37,430 nucleotides of DNA, from positions 1 through 37,430 of the IMG/VR virus record IMGVR_UViG_3300046516_000867; one strand, given 5' to 3'. How positions within the stretch are numbered: position 1 is the stretch's first letter; each line of letters opens with the position of its first letter. Shown here one piece after another: positions 1 through 6,551 of this stretch. A model generated the notes under the pieces. That model had not been told where the DNA came from. It saw nothing but the letters and a program-made list of their open reading frames with translations, and made no database searches. Source of the DNA: a virus. The translations under genes were made by a program, and so were the position numbers.

Positions 1-180
1 AGGCTGGTGGGGTGTGGAAAGCATCCCACCGGTCTTCAGGTTAGCACAAACACAAATCCGCCGCCAACACGGCCATTCGACTTCGCGGCCGCCATCCGCG
101 ACGACCCGCGCGCCGTGCCGATGCCCGGCGTGCCGGTGCCGGAGTGGCTTAAGCTGCCCGGTGTGGACGAGACGACGTGA
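1..180 (+). CDS. 3' end of an unidentified gene entering from the left edge (partial)
   Basis: An open frame runs from the first base to a TGA at 178-180. Its last part reads FDFAAAIRDDPRAVPMPG followed by VPVPEWLKLPGVDETT, which looks like protein rather than noise because it is acidic/proline patterned and free of rare residues. No start codon with a ribosome binding site lies inside the window, although GTG at 7 is possible. It converges on the ribbon-helix-helix gene and overlaps it by 32 bases. If the two window ends join in a circular genome, the frame stays open back through the last 24 bases of the window to a GTG at 37407, just beyond the operator at 37390-37402. It would then be the gene divergent from the repressor. 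Function is unknown. Confidence 0.35.
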   Translation, partial: RLVGCGKHPTGLQVSTNTNPPPTRPFDFAAAIRDDPRAVPMPGVPVPEWLKLPGVDETT

Positions 181-352
181 CGGGCGCGCGCTTACGTCGC
201 GTCGGCGCCGATGCGGCGACCTTCTCCGCGATCAGAACCTCAAGCCATGAGGACATCGTACGGCGTTCCATGGCAGCGAGTTCCTCCGCCCGCTCCTTCA
301 ACTCGGGCTCGATTCGCACGGCGATCACTTCAGTCTTTACGCGCGGTTTCAT
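149..352 (-). CDS. Ribbon-helix-helix DNA-binding regulator, Arc/CopG-like, 67 aa
   Basis: This small basic protein has the ribbon-helix-helix layout. A short strand with alternating residues (VIAVRIEPELKERAEELA, about residues 9-26) is followed by a helix, a turn and a second helix (MERRTMSSWLEVLIAEKV). Such proteins dimerise through the strand and bind short repeated operators. The C-terminal 20 residues are basic and probably flexible. The gene points left, away from the early recombination operon. Its promoter overlaps an inverted repeat, so it may repress itself and the divergent operon. Start is the ATG at 350-352. The family is clear; the target is inferred. Confidence 0.8.
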   Translation of the reverse strand: MKPRVKTEVIAVRIEPELKERAEELAAMERRTMSSWLEVLIAEKVAASAPTRRKRAPVTSSRPHRAA

Positions 353-382
353 GCCGATTCCTGGTTTACAGAAGTTGACAAA

Positions 383-422
383 GGTTTGCTTTCGTGTTTA
401 CGTTTATACGCATTCGCAAACC
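383..422. repeat. Inverted repeat GGTTTGC / GCAAACC between divergent genes, candidate operator
   Basis: GGTTTGC at 383-389 is matched exactly by GCAAACC at 416-422 across a 26-base spacer. The repeat brackets the -10 box of the leftward promoter and lies between the ribbon-helix-helix gene and the Gp157-like gene. This is where an autoregulatory operator would be expected. A TTGACA at 375-380 could be the -35 box of a rightward promoter, but a good -10 at the right distance is not visible. Confidence 0.45.
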
Positions 423-431
423 AACGGTCAA
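403..431 (-). promoter_or_regulatory. Leftward sigma70-type promoter for the ribbon-helix-helix gene
   Basis: Read on the minus strand, TTGACC (426-431) is followed after exactly 17 bases by TATAAA (403-408). That is a near-consensus -35/-10 pair about 50 bases upstream of the gene's ATG. Its -35 box overlaps the ribosome binding site of the divergent Gp157-like gene. Confidence 0.65.
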
Positions 432-442
432 GGAGTCAACAC

Positions 443-979
443 ATGAACGAAATCCGCCCCCCCTCCGGCCTCCGCATCGAAGCGGTGATGAGCGCGTGGC
501 ACGCCGCTCGCGCCCGGCTGCTCGCCGAAGACCCCGACCTCGAACACGACGAGGCCGCGCTGATCGACCTGCTTGGCCCGGAACAGGCGAACGTCGAGGA
601 AGCGTTGTCGCGGCTGCTCCGCGCCGTGGTGCATGCCGAATCCATGGCCGAGGCTGCCGGCACGCGCGCCGACGCGCTGAAGGCCCGCGAGAAACGCTAC
701 GCCGCCCGCGCGCTCATGATGCGCGGCACGGCGATGGCCATGCTCGACGAAAACGGCATGCGGCGGTTCGAAATGGAGGATCTGACCGCGAGCGTGACGA
801 GCGGGCGGCTGAAGCCCGAGGTCGCCGAGCCCGACGCCATCCCCGACCTCTACGTGGTCACCGAGACCACCAGGAAACCGGACCTCCGCGCCATCCTCGC
901 GGTGCTCAAGAGCGGCGAGGCCGTGCCCGGCTGCGAACTCGTCTCCGGGTTGCCGTCTCTCACCATCAGGACACGCTGA
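443..979 (+). CDS. Gp157-family (Siphovirus Gp157-like) early protein, 178 aa
   Basis: The middle of the protein (AREKRYAARALMMRGTAMAM followed by LDENGMRRFEMEDLTASV) matches the Sipho_Gp157 family. These are helical phage early proteins associated with recombination and replication genes, first noted for a link to phage resistance in Streptococcus thermophilus; the exact activity is unknown. The N-terminal two thirds are predicted helical and Ala/Arg/Glu-rich. ATG 443 is chosen because AAGGAG lies at 430-435, 7 bases upstream; an in-frame upstream extension to 386 has no such site. The gene is first in a rightward operon and ends one base before the RecT start. Confidence 0.75.
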   Translation: MNEIRPPSGLRIEAVMSAWHAARARLLAEDPDLEHDEAALIDLLGPEQANVEEALSRLLRAVVHAESMAEAAGTRADALKAREKRYAARALMMRGTAMAMLDENGMRRFEMEDLTASVTSGRLKPEVAEPDAIPDLYVVTETTRKPDLRAILAVLKSGEAVPGCELVSGLPSLTIRTR

Positions 980-980
980 C

Positions 981-1886
981 ATGAACGCCATCGTCAAAAC
1001 CAACCCGGCCACCGCCGGGCTGCGCCCGCAGTCGTTCGCTGACCTCGTGCAGTTCGCCAACCTCGCGGCCAAGTCGAGCATGGTCCCGCCCGCCTACAAG
1101 GGGCAGCCCGAAAGCATCGTCCTCGCCGTCCAGATGGGCGACGAACTCGGCCTCGCGCCGATGCAGAGCCTGCAAAACATCTCGGTCATCAACGGCCGCC
1201 CCGCCGTCTGGGGCGACGCGGTGATCGGGCTCTGCCGCCAGTCCGCCATCTGCCGCGATATCGTGGAAACCGTGGCGGGCGAGGGCGATAAGCTGGTGGC
1301 CACCTGCACCGCGATCCGCGTCGGCGCCGAGCCGATCGTCCGCTCGTTCTCGGTCGAGGACGCCAAGAAAGCCGGGCTCTGGGGCAAGTCGGGGCCGTGG
1401 CAGCAGTATCCCAAGCGCATGTTGCAGATGCGAGCCCGCGGCTTCGCCGTCCGCGATGCTTTCCCGGACGTTTTGCGCGGCCTCATCACCGCCGAGGAAG
1501 CCGCCGACAGCCCCGCCCGCGACAGCTTCGCCGGCCCCACCATCGAGCACGCCGCACCCGCCGTCGATCCCACCGCCGGCCAGCAGCAGATGCAGGCCAT
1601 GGCCAAGGCGGCGGAGCCGAAGGCCGAGACGCCGAAGCGGCGGACCATCACCGAGTGGCTCGACGCGCTGGCCCTGGAACTGGCCTCGTGTGACGGGACC
1701 GAACTGGAGGAAATCCTGGCGCGCGATGAGGTCCAGCAGGCCCAGGACCGCTTCCGCAACGGCGCCAAAGACCGGCTCAACCACGTGATTCACGAAGCCC
1801 TGAAGCGCACCGCCGCGCCGGTCGAGGACGACGGGCTCTACGCCGACTCGGCCGCCGATCCGTTCCGCGAGATGGCGCCGACGTGA
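981..1886 (+). CDS. recT: RecT-type single-strand annealing protein
   Basis: Residues about 10-180 match the phage RecT family of single-strand annealing recombinases. A SFADLVQFANLAAKSSMVPP segment leads into a conserved block ELGLAPMQSLQNISVINGRP, then VWGDAVIGLC and a basic QYPKRMLQMRARGFAVRDAF segment. RecT proteins coat single-stranded DNA and anneal it to complementary strands during phage recombination and replication. The C-terminal 100 residues are variable and acidic, typical of the family. It sits between the Gp157-like and CoiA-like genes. No RecE-type exonuclease is obvious; the CoiA-like product downstream is the only candidate partner nuclease. Length of 301 residues is normal. 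Confidence 0.8.
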   Translation: MNAIVKTNPATAGLRPQSFADLVQFANLAAKSSMVPPAYKGQPESIVLAVQMGDELGLAPMQSLQNISVINGRPAVWGDAVIGLCRQSAICRDIVETVAGEGDKLVATCTAIRVGAEPIVRSFSVEDAKKAGLWGKSGPWQQYPKRMLQMRARGFAVRDAFPDVLRGLITAEEAADSPARDSFAGPTIEHAAPAVDPTAGQQQMQAMAKAAEPKAETPKRRTITEWLDALALELASCDGTELEEILARDEVQQAQDRFRNGAKDRLNHVIHEALKRTAAPVEDDGLYADSAADPFREMAPT

Positions 1887-1909
1887 ACACGCGGCGATAG
1901 GAGCGCGCC

Positions 1910-3085
1910 ATGGAAAGCGGCGCGCTCCCCGCGTTTCTGCCGACCGATGTGGCGCTGCCCTACGGGCTCGGGGCAGACGGCCGCCTGGTCGCGATCGGAG
2001 AGGTCGCTCGCGGCAAAGCGTGCGACTGTGTTTGCCCTGGCTGCCGCCGCCCGCTGGTGGCCAGGAAGGCGCTCAAGATCCGTCACCATTTCGCGCACGC
2101 CGCCAACGCGGTGTGTGCCGGCGGCTTCGAGAGCATGCTGCACCTGCTCGCCAAGGAACTGATCGAGAAACACCGCTCAATCGTGGTACCGGAGGCGGCG
2201 GTCAGTGTCGGCGAAACACACCGCCATATCAGCCCCGCCAGAACCCTCCCGCTGTCCAACATACGCCTGGAACAATGGATCGGCGGGCTGCGGCCCGACA
2301 TCGTCGCCGACTTCGATGGGCACGACCTGATCATAGAAATCGCCGTCACCCACAAGGCGGAGGAGACGAAACTCGAAGAATTGCGCCGCCGAGGGGCGCC
2401 GGCGATCGAAATAGACCTGAGCGCCTTCCACCATCGCGAAGTAACCGAACCCGAAATCTGGCACGCCATCCACTCCGGCGCGACTCGTTACTGGCTGTTC
2501 AACAGGCTGATGGAACTCGAACGCGCGGACGCGGCCAAAGCCGAGGATATCCGGCTGCGCCGCGAACTCACCCGCGAACTCGCGATGGCGAAAGAACACG
2601 CCACACTGGTCGAGGAATGGGCGAGATGGGAGGAAACCGAAGGGCTGCGCCTCCTTGAAGTAGCGCGGGCGAAAAAAGCGGCGGAAGACGCCAAAGACCG
2701 CGCGATAGGCAGAGCAAAAGAAATCGTCTTCCAGGTCGGGCTCAGTCATTTCCGGGACGAAAAGGTGGCGCGGGAATGGGTGGAGAGGTGTGCCGTTAAT
2801 TTTTCCGTCCTGGGGGGGTTTAGCGGGGCTACCCCGGATCTGAGCCGGTTCACGACATGGTGCGCGGGGCAAATCCGCGACGAGGAACAACGCCAGGTCG
2901 AACTGCGGGCCGCCGCCAAACTGGCGCGGGAGGCGCTGCTACGGGTCGCGATAATGAAATTCGGCGCCACCGATCTCGCCGACCTCTGGATGAACACGAC
3001 AAATCCGAAAATCGGCCGTCGCCGCCCGGCTGACGTGGTACTGGAGCCGAACGGCATCCAGCTTTGCAAGATGGCGCTGGGATGA
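1910..3085 (+). CDS. CoiA-like protein: zinc-finger plus PD-(D/E)XK nuclease domain, coiled-coil tail
   Basis: The N-terminus has a zinc knuckle CDCVCPGCRRPLVARKA followed by HHFAHA (about residues 38-64), as in competence protein CoiA. It is followed by a restriction-like core: GGLRPDIVADF then LIIEIAVTHKAEE (about residues 124-150), where RPD and the E-x-A-V-T-H-K pattern supply PD-(D/E)XK-type residues. Residues 200-275 form a charged coiled coil. The last 20 residues (RPADVVLEPNGIQLCKMALG) resemble a small conserved tail. AGGAG at 1899-1903 fixes ATG 1910. The context next to RecT suggests a recombination nuclease working with the annealing protein. That pairing is inference; the CoiA-like assignment is fairly sure. 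Confidence 0.7.
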   Translation: MESGALPAFLPTDVALPYGLGADGRLVAIGEVARGKACDCVCPGCRRPLVARKALKIRHHFAHAANAVCAGGFESMLHLLAKELIEKHRSIVVPEAAVSVGETHRHISPARTLPLSNIRLEQWIGGLRPDIVADFDGHDLIIEIAVTHKAEETKLEELRRRGAPAIEIDLSAFHHREVTEPEIWHAIHSGATRYWLFNRLMELERADAAKAEDIRLRRELTRELAMAKEHATLVEEWARWEETEGLRLLEVARAKKAAEDAKDRAIGRAKEIVFQVGLSHFRDEKVAREWVERCAVNFSVLGGFSGATPDLSRFTTWCAGQIRDEEQRQVELRAAAKLAREALLRVAIMKFGATDLADLWMNTTNPKIGRRRPADVVLEPNGIQLCKMALG

Positions 3086-3453
3086 GTGTCCATGACGGCG
3101 CGCCGAGCCTTGAGGCCGAACTCGGTCACGCCGTCGCTCGCGGCTGGCTCACCCTTACACTCGCCGATGCCGCCGTCCTCGCCCGCTATCCAACCGAAGC
3201 CGAAGCCGTATCGCACGCCAGCGAGGTCCGCCGCTCGGCCGCCGCGTGGCGCCATATCCGCGATGCCCTCGCGCTCCGAATCCACGAACTGACCGCGACC
3301 AACGCTCGCGCCCGCCTGCCGTGGAACGCGCTCATGGCACAGGCCCACGAGGTCAACCGCACGCAAACGCTGAACGAGGCGGAGGTCACCGCCATCGTCG
3401 AGGCCGCCGTTTACGACAGCCTGCCGGAGAGGAGGCGGAAACATGGCGCGTGA
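3082..3453 (+). CDS. Hypothetical early protein, 123 aa
   Basis: The ATG at 3082 overlaps the TGA of the CoiA-like gene as ATGA, so translation is probably coupled. An in-frame TTG at 3064 is less likely. The product is alanine-rich and mainly helical. It has an EAVSHASEVRRSAAAWRHIR stretch and ends in basic residues (ERRRKHGA). No known domain is recognised. The gene overlaps the following ATPase gene by 11 bases, which places it firmly in the replication and recombination operon. Confidence 0.65.
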   Translation: MSVHDGAPSLEAELGHAVARGWLTLTLADAAVLARYPTEAEAVSHASEVRRSAAAWRHIRDALALRIHELTATNARARLPWNALMAQAHEVNRTQTLNEAEVTAIVEAAVYDSLPERRRKHGA

Positions 3454-4567
3454 CGAGGACAAGACGCGGCGAGACAAAATCCGACTGGCATACGAGAGCG
3501 GAGGGACGAAGCCGGTGCTGGAGCAGCAAGCCGCCGTCAACCGCATCCTCACCGGCGCGGAGTTCATCGGCCGGCACGTCCCTCCCACCTGGCTGATCGA
3601 CGGCATCGTCCAGCGCGGACGCCTCTACGCCTGCACGTCCCTGACCGGACACGGTAAAACCGCCATCTGGCTGTTCAACGCCTGCATGATCCAGGCCGGC
3701 CGCATGATCGGCAACCTCGAGACGTTCCAGGGCAATGTCCTCATCCTCGCCGGCGAAAATCCCGCCGACCTCGAAGCCCGCATGATCGGCATGGCCAAAG
3801 CCTACGACATCCCGCACGAGCAACTGCCCTACGTCCTGCCCGGCGCGTTCCCGATGAACGAGGACGAAATCGAGACGCTGAAACAAGCCATCAAGGGCCT
3901 CGGCGTGGATCTGGCGCTCATCATCGGCGATACCGCGTCCTCATTCTTCCCCGGTGACGACGAAAACTCCAACGTTCAGTCCGGAGGCTACGCCAGAACG
4001 CTGCGAACCCTGCACGAGTGCCAGGGCAGCCCCGCCGTCGTCGCGCTCTCCCACCCGGTCAAGGGCGCCGCACGAGGCAACCTGCTGCCACGCGGCGGCG
4101 GTGCCTTCCTCAACGAACTCGACGGCAATCTCGCACTCTGGTCCGACGTGCAGGGCGAGGTCACCGAACTGCACTGGTGCGGCAAGATACGCGGGCCGGA
4201 TTTCTCCCCCCTCGGCTACCGTCTCCGCAAGGTCGAAACCGGCCTGATAGACGAGAACGACCGCCCGGAGATGACCATCATCGCCGAGCCGATGTCGGAC
4301 GAGGCACTCGCTGACCACGGCAAGCAGGCGCTGGCCAACGAAGATGTCGTGCTCCAGATGCTGCGGCTGCGACCCGACTGGTCATACGCCCAGATGTGCC
4401 GCCACGCGGGATGGATGGACGACAGCGATCAACCCATGAAAGCCCGCATCCAACGAGCCATCCGCGCCCTCGCCGACGACAAGATGATCCAACAGATCCG
4501 CAAGGGCGCACCATGGTCGCTGACCGAAAAAGGGGAAAAAGTCTATGACAAGAACAACCCAAAGTAG
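3443..4567 (+). CDS. RepA-like hexameric AAA/RecA-fold ATPase, probable replicative helicase
   Basis: The protein has a RecA-fold ATPase core with Walker A TSLTGHGKTAIWL (about residues 67-79) and Walker B LALIIGDTAS (about 154-163). A later AVVALSHPVKGA segment carries the sensor histidine of the AAA_25/RepA-like family, which includes the RSF1010 RepA helicase. The C-terminus (about 300-370) looks like a winged helix: YAQMCRHAGWMD, then RIQRAIRALADDKMIQQI. AGGAGG near 3430-3435 supports ATG 3443. The dense GATACGG array starts 12 bases after the stop, as expected for an ATPase encoded next to its origin. A role in loading or unwinding at that origin is inferred. Confidence 0.75.
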   Translation: MARDEDKTRRDKIRLAYESGGTKPVLEQQAAVNRILTGAEFIGRHVPPTWLIDGIVQRGRLYACTSLTGHGKTAIWLFNACMIQAGRMIGNLETFQGNVLILAGENPADLEARMIGMAKAYDIPHEQLPYVLPGAFPMNEDEIETLKQAIKGLGVDLALIIGDTASSFFPGDDENSNVQSGGYARTLRTLHECQGSPAVVALSHPVKGAARGNLLPRGGGAFLNELDGNLALWSDVQGEVTELHWCGKIRGPDFSPLGYRLRKVETGLIDENDRPEMTIIAEPMSDEALADHGKQALANEDVVLQMLRLRPDWSYAQMCRHAGWMDDSDQPMKARIQRAIRALADDKMIQQIRKGAPWSLTEKGEKVYDKNNPK

Positions 4568-4578
4568 AACGCATCATG

Positions 4579-4805
4579 CCGTATCATCGGATACGGCGAG
4601 TTCCCAGCCGTATCATCCATTGCTGATACGGACAGAACCGTATCTTGCTGATACGTTATGAATGATACGGCTGATACGATCTCCCGATTGATGAATAAAA
4701 ACATAAGCTTAAGCCGTATCGGAACCGGATACGGAGGGGGGGGTTTAACCCCTCCTCCATCCGTATCGTATCTTCCTTTTCCTATAGAGGGATACGGCGA
4801 TACGG
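4579..4805. repeat. Array of GATACGG heptamers in both orientations; candidate replication origin
   Basis: This non-coding stretch holds eleven exact heptamers. GATACGG starts at 4590, 4625, 4664, 4728, 4791 and 4799; its complement CCGTATC starts at 4579, 4608, 4638, 4714 and 4761. Six-base matches (GATACG or CGTATC) start at 4650, 4673 and 4767. Several form opposed pairs, for example GCCGTATC-ATCG-GATACGGC at 4578-4597. An AT-rich patch (4689-4713) splits the array, and a G/C-rich imperfect hairpin lies at 4727-4767. Density, opposed pairing, an AT-rich patch and the adjacent helicase-like gene are what an iteron origin shows. A regulatory array for the downstream genes is the alternative. 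Confidence 0.75.
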
Positions 4806-4827
4806 TTCGTTGGAGAAGTGCAACAGG

Positions 4828-5166
4828 ATGGACCAGAAAACCACCGCCCGCCGCCGCGCCCCGTTCATGACCCCCGAGGCGTGGGAGCGGTTCGAAGCGT
4901 TGTGGTGCCGCACGCCGCTCTCGGCCGACGCCATCCGCGAGCACATGCGCCGCGACCTGGGCATCGAACTCATCGACCCACAGGAAACCGCCGCCCGACG
5001 GGGCCTCGTCCGCCTCAACAGCGCCAACCCGCACGCCAGAGAGGAACGCCGGCAACTGGCCGCCCTCATGCGCTGGTATGCCCCGCCAGCGCGCCTGGAC
5101 GTGGTCAGGAAGCCCGCGCGCCGTTACCCCGTGCCAACGGGCGGGTTCAGGATCGGAACGCCATGA
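4828..5166 (+). CDS. Hypothetical protein with HTH-like N-terminus, 112 aa
   Basis: GGAGAAG at 4812-4818 lies 9 bases before ATG 4828, so that start is preferred over the in-frame TTG 4810. Residues about 14-50 (TPEAWERFEALWCRTPLSAD then AIREHMRRDLGI) have the character of a small helical DNA-binding segment, but no named family is recognised. The C-terminus is basic and proline-rich. It is the first gene after the heptamer array, and its upstream region contains the last two heptamers. It is therefore a candidate for control by, or binding to, that array. Confidence 0.6.
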   Translation: MDQKTTARRRAPFMTPEAWERFEALWCRTPLSADAIREHMRRDLGIELIDPQETAARRGLVRLNSANPHAREERRQLAALMRWYAPPARLDVVRKPARRYPVPTGGFRIGTP

Positions 5167-5390
5167 CCCGCGCCGAGCGCCGCGTGCTTGCCCTGCTCGC
5201 CGATGGCGAATGGCACCCAATGAGCGAAATACGGTCATCACACGCCGTGATCGAGCGGCTCTGGCGCGGGGGCCAGATCCAGGGCGCCATGGACGGCGTC
5301 GGCGCCTGGCCCGAGCACCGGCTCTGGCGACTGCGCCCCGCTACCCCGCCCGAGGCACCCGACCGTCAGGCACCGGAGGACAAAGCATGA
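5163..5390 (+). CDS. Small winged-helix-like protein, 75 aa
   Basis: ATG 5163 overlaps the previous TGA as ATGA. The sequence RAERRVLALLADGEWHPMSE then SHAVIERLWRGGQI resembles the start of a small winged-helix domain as found in phage DNA-binding proteins. The tail is rich in proline and arginine. It is coupled to both neighbours. Binding activity is inferred from the pattern only. Confidence 0.6.
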   Translation: MTRAERRVLALLADGEWHPMSEIRSSHAVIERLWRGGQIQGAMDGVGAWPEHRLWRLRPATPPEAPDRQAPEDKA

Positions 5391-5593
5391 CTGAAACCAC
5401 CGCCGGACAGTTCCGGCCACTCACCGAAGAGGAGCGCCGGCTCCGCGATCAGGCGGAATGGTGGCGCGCCATCAGGAAAAACCAACCGGCTACCGACCCG
5501 CCGCCCGATGGTGAGGAACGCGACCGTCAGGCACCGGAGGCGACGGGTTCGCGAGCCGGTGCGACGCGAGATCCTCCAGCCAGTCGAGGATGA
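5387..5593 (+). CDS. Hypothetical charged protein, 68 aa
   Basis: The ATG overlaps the preceding TGA as ATGA. The first 40 residues (FRPLTEEERRLRDQAEWWRA and following) are helical and highly charged; the rest is low complexity, rich in Pro, Asp, Arg and Gly. The 3' half overlaps the convergent helix-turn-helix gene by about 100 bases, so the C-terminus is constrained by the other strand. No family is recognised. The start is secure; whether the whole reading frame is functional is less so. Confidence 0.5.
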   Translation: MTETTAGQFRPLTEEERRLRDQAEWWRAIRKNQPATDPPPDGEERDRQAPEATGSRAGATRDPPASRG

Positions 5594-5801
5594 CCGCGGG
5601 AACCGGCTGCCGGCCCAGCGTCCAGTTCCGCGTCGTGGACGGCGACAGGCCGAGTTCAACGGCGAGCGTGCCCGCCGTCCAGCGGATCGCCCGCAAGGCG
5701 GCGCTCAGACGGGCGCTGGGGGGCAGGGGCGGAGCCTCGGCGGCCTGTGCGGGCCTCTCAGGCGCCGCCGCGACGGGGAGAGAAAGAGGGGCGAAGGTCA
5801 T
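5490..5801 (-). CDS. Helix-turn-helix (XRE/Cro-like) DNA-binding protein, 103 aa
   Basis: Residues about 34-76 form a helix-turn-helix: LSAALRAIRWTAGTLAVELG, then LSPSTTRNWTLGRQPVP, then VILDWLEDLA. This layout is common in small alphaproteobacterial phage regulators. The N-terminal 30 residues are Ala/Pro-rich and the C-terminus is probably disordered. ATG 5801 overlaps the upstream gene's TGA. It is the last gene of a three-gene leftward operon that runs head-on into the rightward early genes. Regulatory function is likely; the target is unknown. Confidence 0.7.
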   Translation of the reverse strand: MTFAPLSLPVAAAPERPAQAAEAPPLPPSARLSAALRAIRWTAGTLAVELGLSPSTTRNWTLGRQPVPAVILDWLEDLASHRLANPSPPVPDGRVPHHRAAGR

Positions 5802-6079
5802 GCCCGCGGCTCAATCGTGATGGTCCGCATCGGCACCGCGCCATGGGCCAGCAGAGCATCGACGGACCTCGGCAGGGCGTAAACCTCCGCGTCAGTCATC
5901 TCCGGCCATTCAGGCATCTGGTAGAGCGTGAACGTGCCGGAGCCAAAGCCGCGCAACTCGTGGCGTAACTCAGCGTCGTCGTGGGTCAGGCACTCGCCGG
6001 AATCAGAACCGAGCACCTTGCCTGTCTCGTCAACGACCGCGATACGGGTCAGTTCAGTGATCGTGAGAATGTTGGTCAT
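5798..6079 (-). CDS. Hypothetical protein, 93 aa
   Basis: The product begins MTNILTITELTRIAVVDETG and has a mixed strand/helix character with an acidic middle part. It matches no family known to me. A purine-rich AAGGA lies about 10 bases upstream of the ATG on the minus strand. The gene is translationally coupled to the helix-turn-helix gene by an ATGA overlap. A GC-rich hairpin (6112-6125) sits in its leader. Confidence 0.6.
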   Translation of the reverse strand: MTNILTITELTRIAVVDETGKVLGSDSGECLTHDDAELRHELRGFGSGTFTLYQMPEWPEMTDAEVYALPRSVDALLAHGAVPMRTITIEPRA

Positions 6080-6111
6080 GGTCGCTGTTCCTTCGTGCGT
6101 TCAGGGGAAGC

Positions 6112-6125
6112 GGGGCCGAGGCCCC
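6112..6125. repeat. GC-rich hairpin GGGGCC-GA-GGCCCC in a leftward leader
   Basis: A perfect 6-bp inverted repeat with a 2-base loop lies between two genes of the leftward operon. No T-tract follows on either strand, so it is not a standard terminator. It may influence translation or stability of the downstream 93-residue gene's transcript. Confidence 0.35.
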
Positions 6126-6131
6126 CGGGGG

Positions 6132-6359
6132 TCAGGCGCGGGGAAGCAGCGAGGCGAGCCACGCGCGGGGAGGTAGCGTCGCGGTGTCCACGATCACGCA
6201 GCCAGCCATCTCGAAATCCCACCGCGCCTTGCCGGCGGCGCGAAAAACCTCAAGAGCCAACTCTTTCTTCACTCCGCGAGCCTTGCGGTAAGCGGCGCTG
6301 GCGTTCATTTCGGCCAGTTCGAGGCGGGCGTATTCGGCGTGCCATTCGGTGTTCGTCAT
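6132..6359 (-). CDS. Hypothetical protein, 75 aa, first gene of the leftward operon
   Basis: The small product (MTNTEWHAEYARLELAEMNA start) is helical in its first half and ends in a short hydrophobic tract (FEMAGCVIVDTATLPPRAW). No family is recognised. It is the promoter-proximal gene, with the promoter 36-64 bases upstream. Its N-terminus shares MTN with the next gene, which is probably coincidental. Confidence 0.6.
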   Translation of the reverse strand: MTNTEWHAEYARLELAEMNASAAYRKARGVKKELALEVFRAAGKARWDFEMAGCVIVDTATLPPRAWLASLLPRA

Positions 6360-6394
6360 GTCGTGTGTTCCTGTTAGTCTGTGTTGATGACAGG

Positions 6395-6423
6395 GATATA
6401 CGATCTGACGTGAAGTTCGTCAA
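6395..6423 (-). promoter_or_regulatory. Leftward sigma70-type promoter with an internal inverted repeat
   Basis: On the minus strand TTGACG (6418-6423) is followed after 17 bases by TATATC (6395-6400), a strong match. An inverted repeat TGACG/CGTCA (6406-6410 and 6418-6422) lies on the -35 box and spacer, so a dimeric repressor could block it. CAATGGTTATTTG at 6421-6433 also resembles the CAATAGGTTATTG operator at the right end, with one base missing and one extra T. Confidence 0.65.
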
Positions 6424-6551
6424 TGGTTATTTGTGGGGTGGGGGAGATTATTTCCGGGCGGCGGTCGCCGAACGTCAGCCCGTAGGCGCCACGATAGGCG
6501 TTTGACTACGCGCCTGTTTCGTGTGCAGTGTCCAAAATATGGCGGGAATCC

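Noticed and set aside
428-1081. Leftward open frame of 217 codons across the Gp157-like gene
   Set aside because: It is a shadow of the Gp157-like and RecT genes, and the sense-strand products have clear family motifs.
4579-4805. Heptamer array as a CRISPR array
   Set aside because: Repeat units are only 7 bp, occur in both orientations with irregular spacing, and no Cas gene is present.
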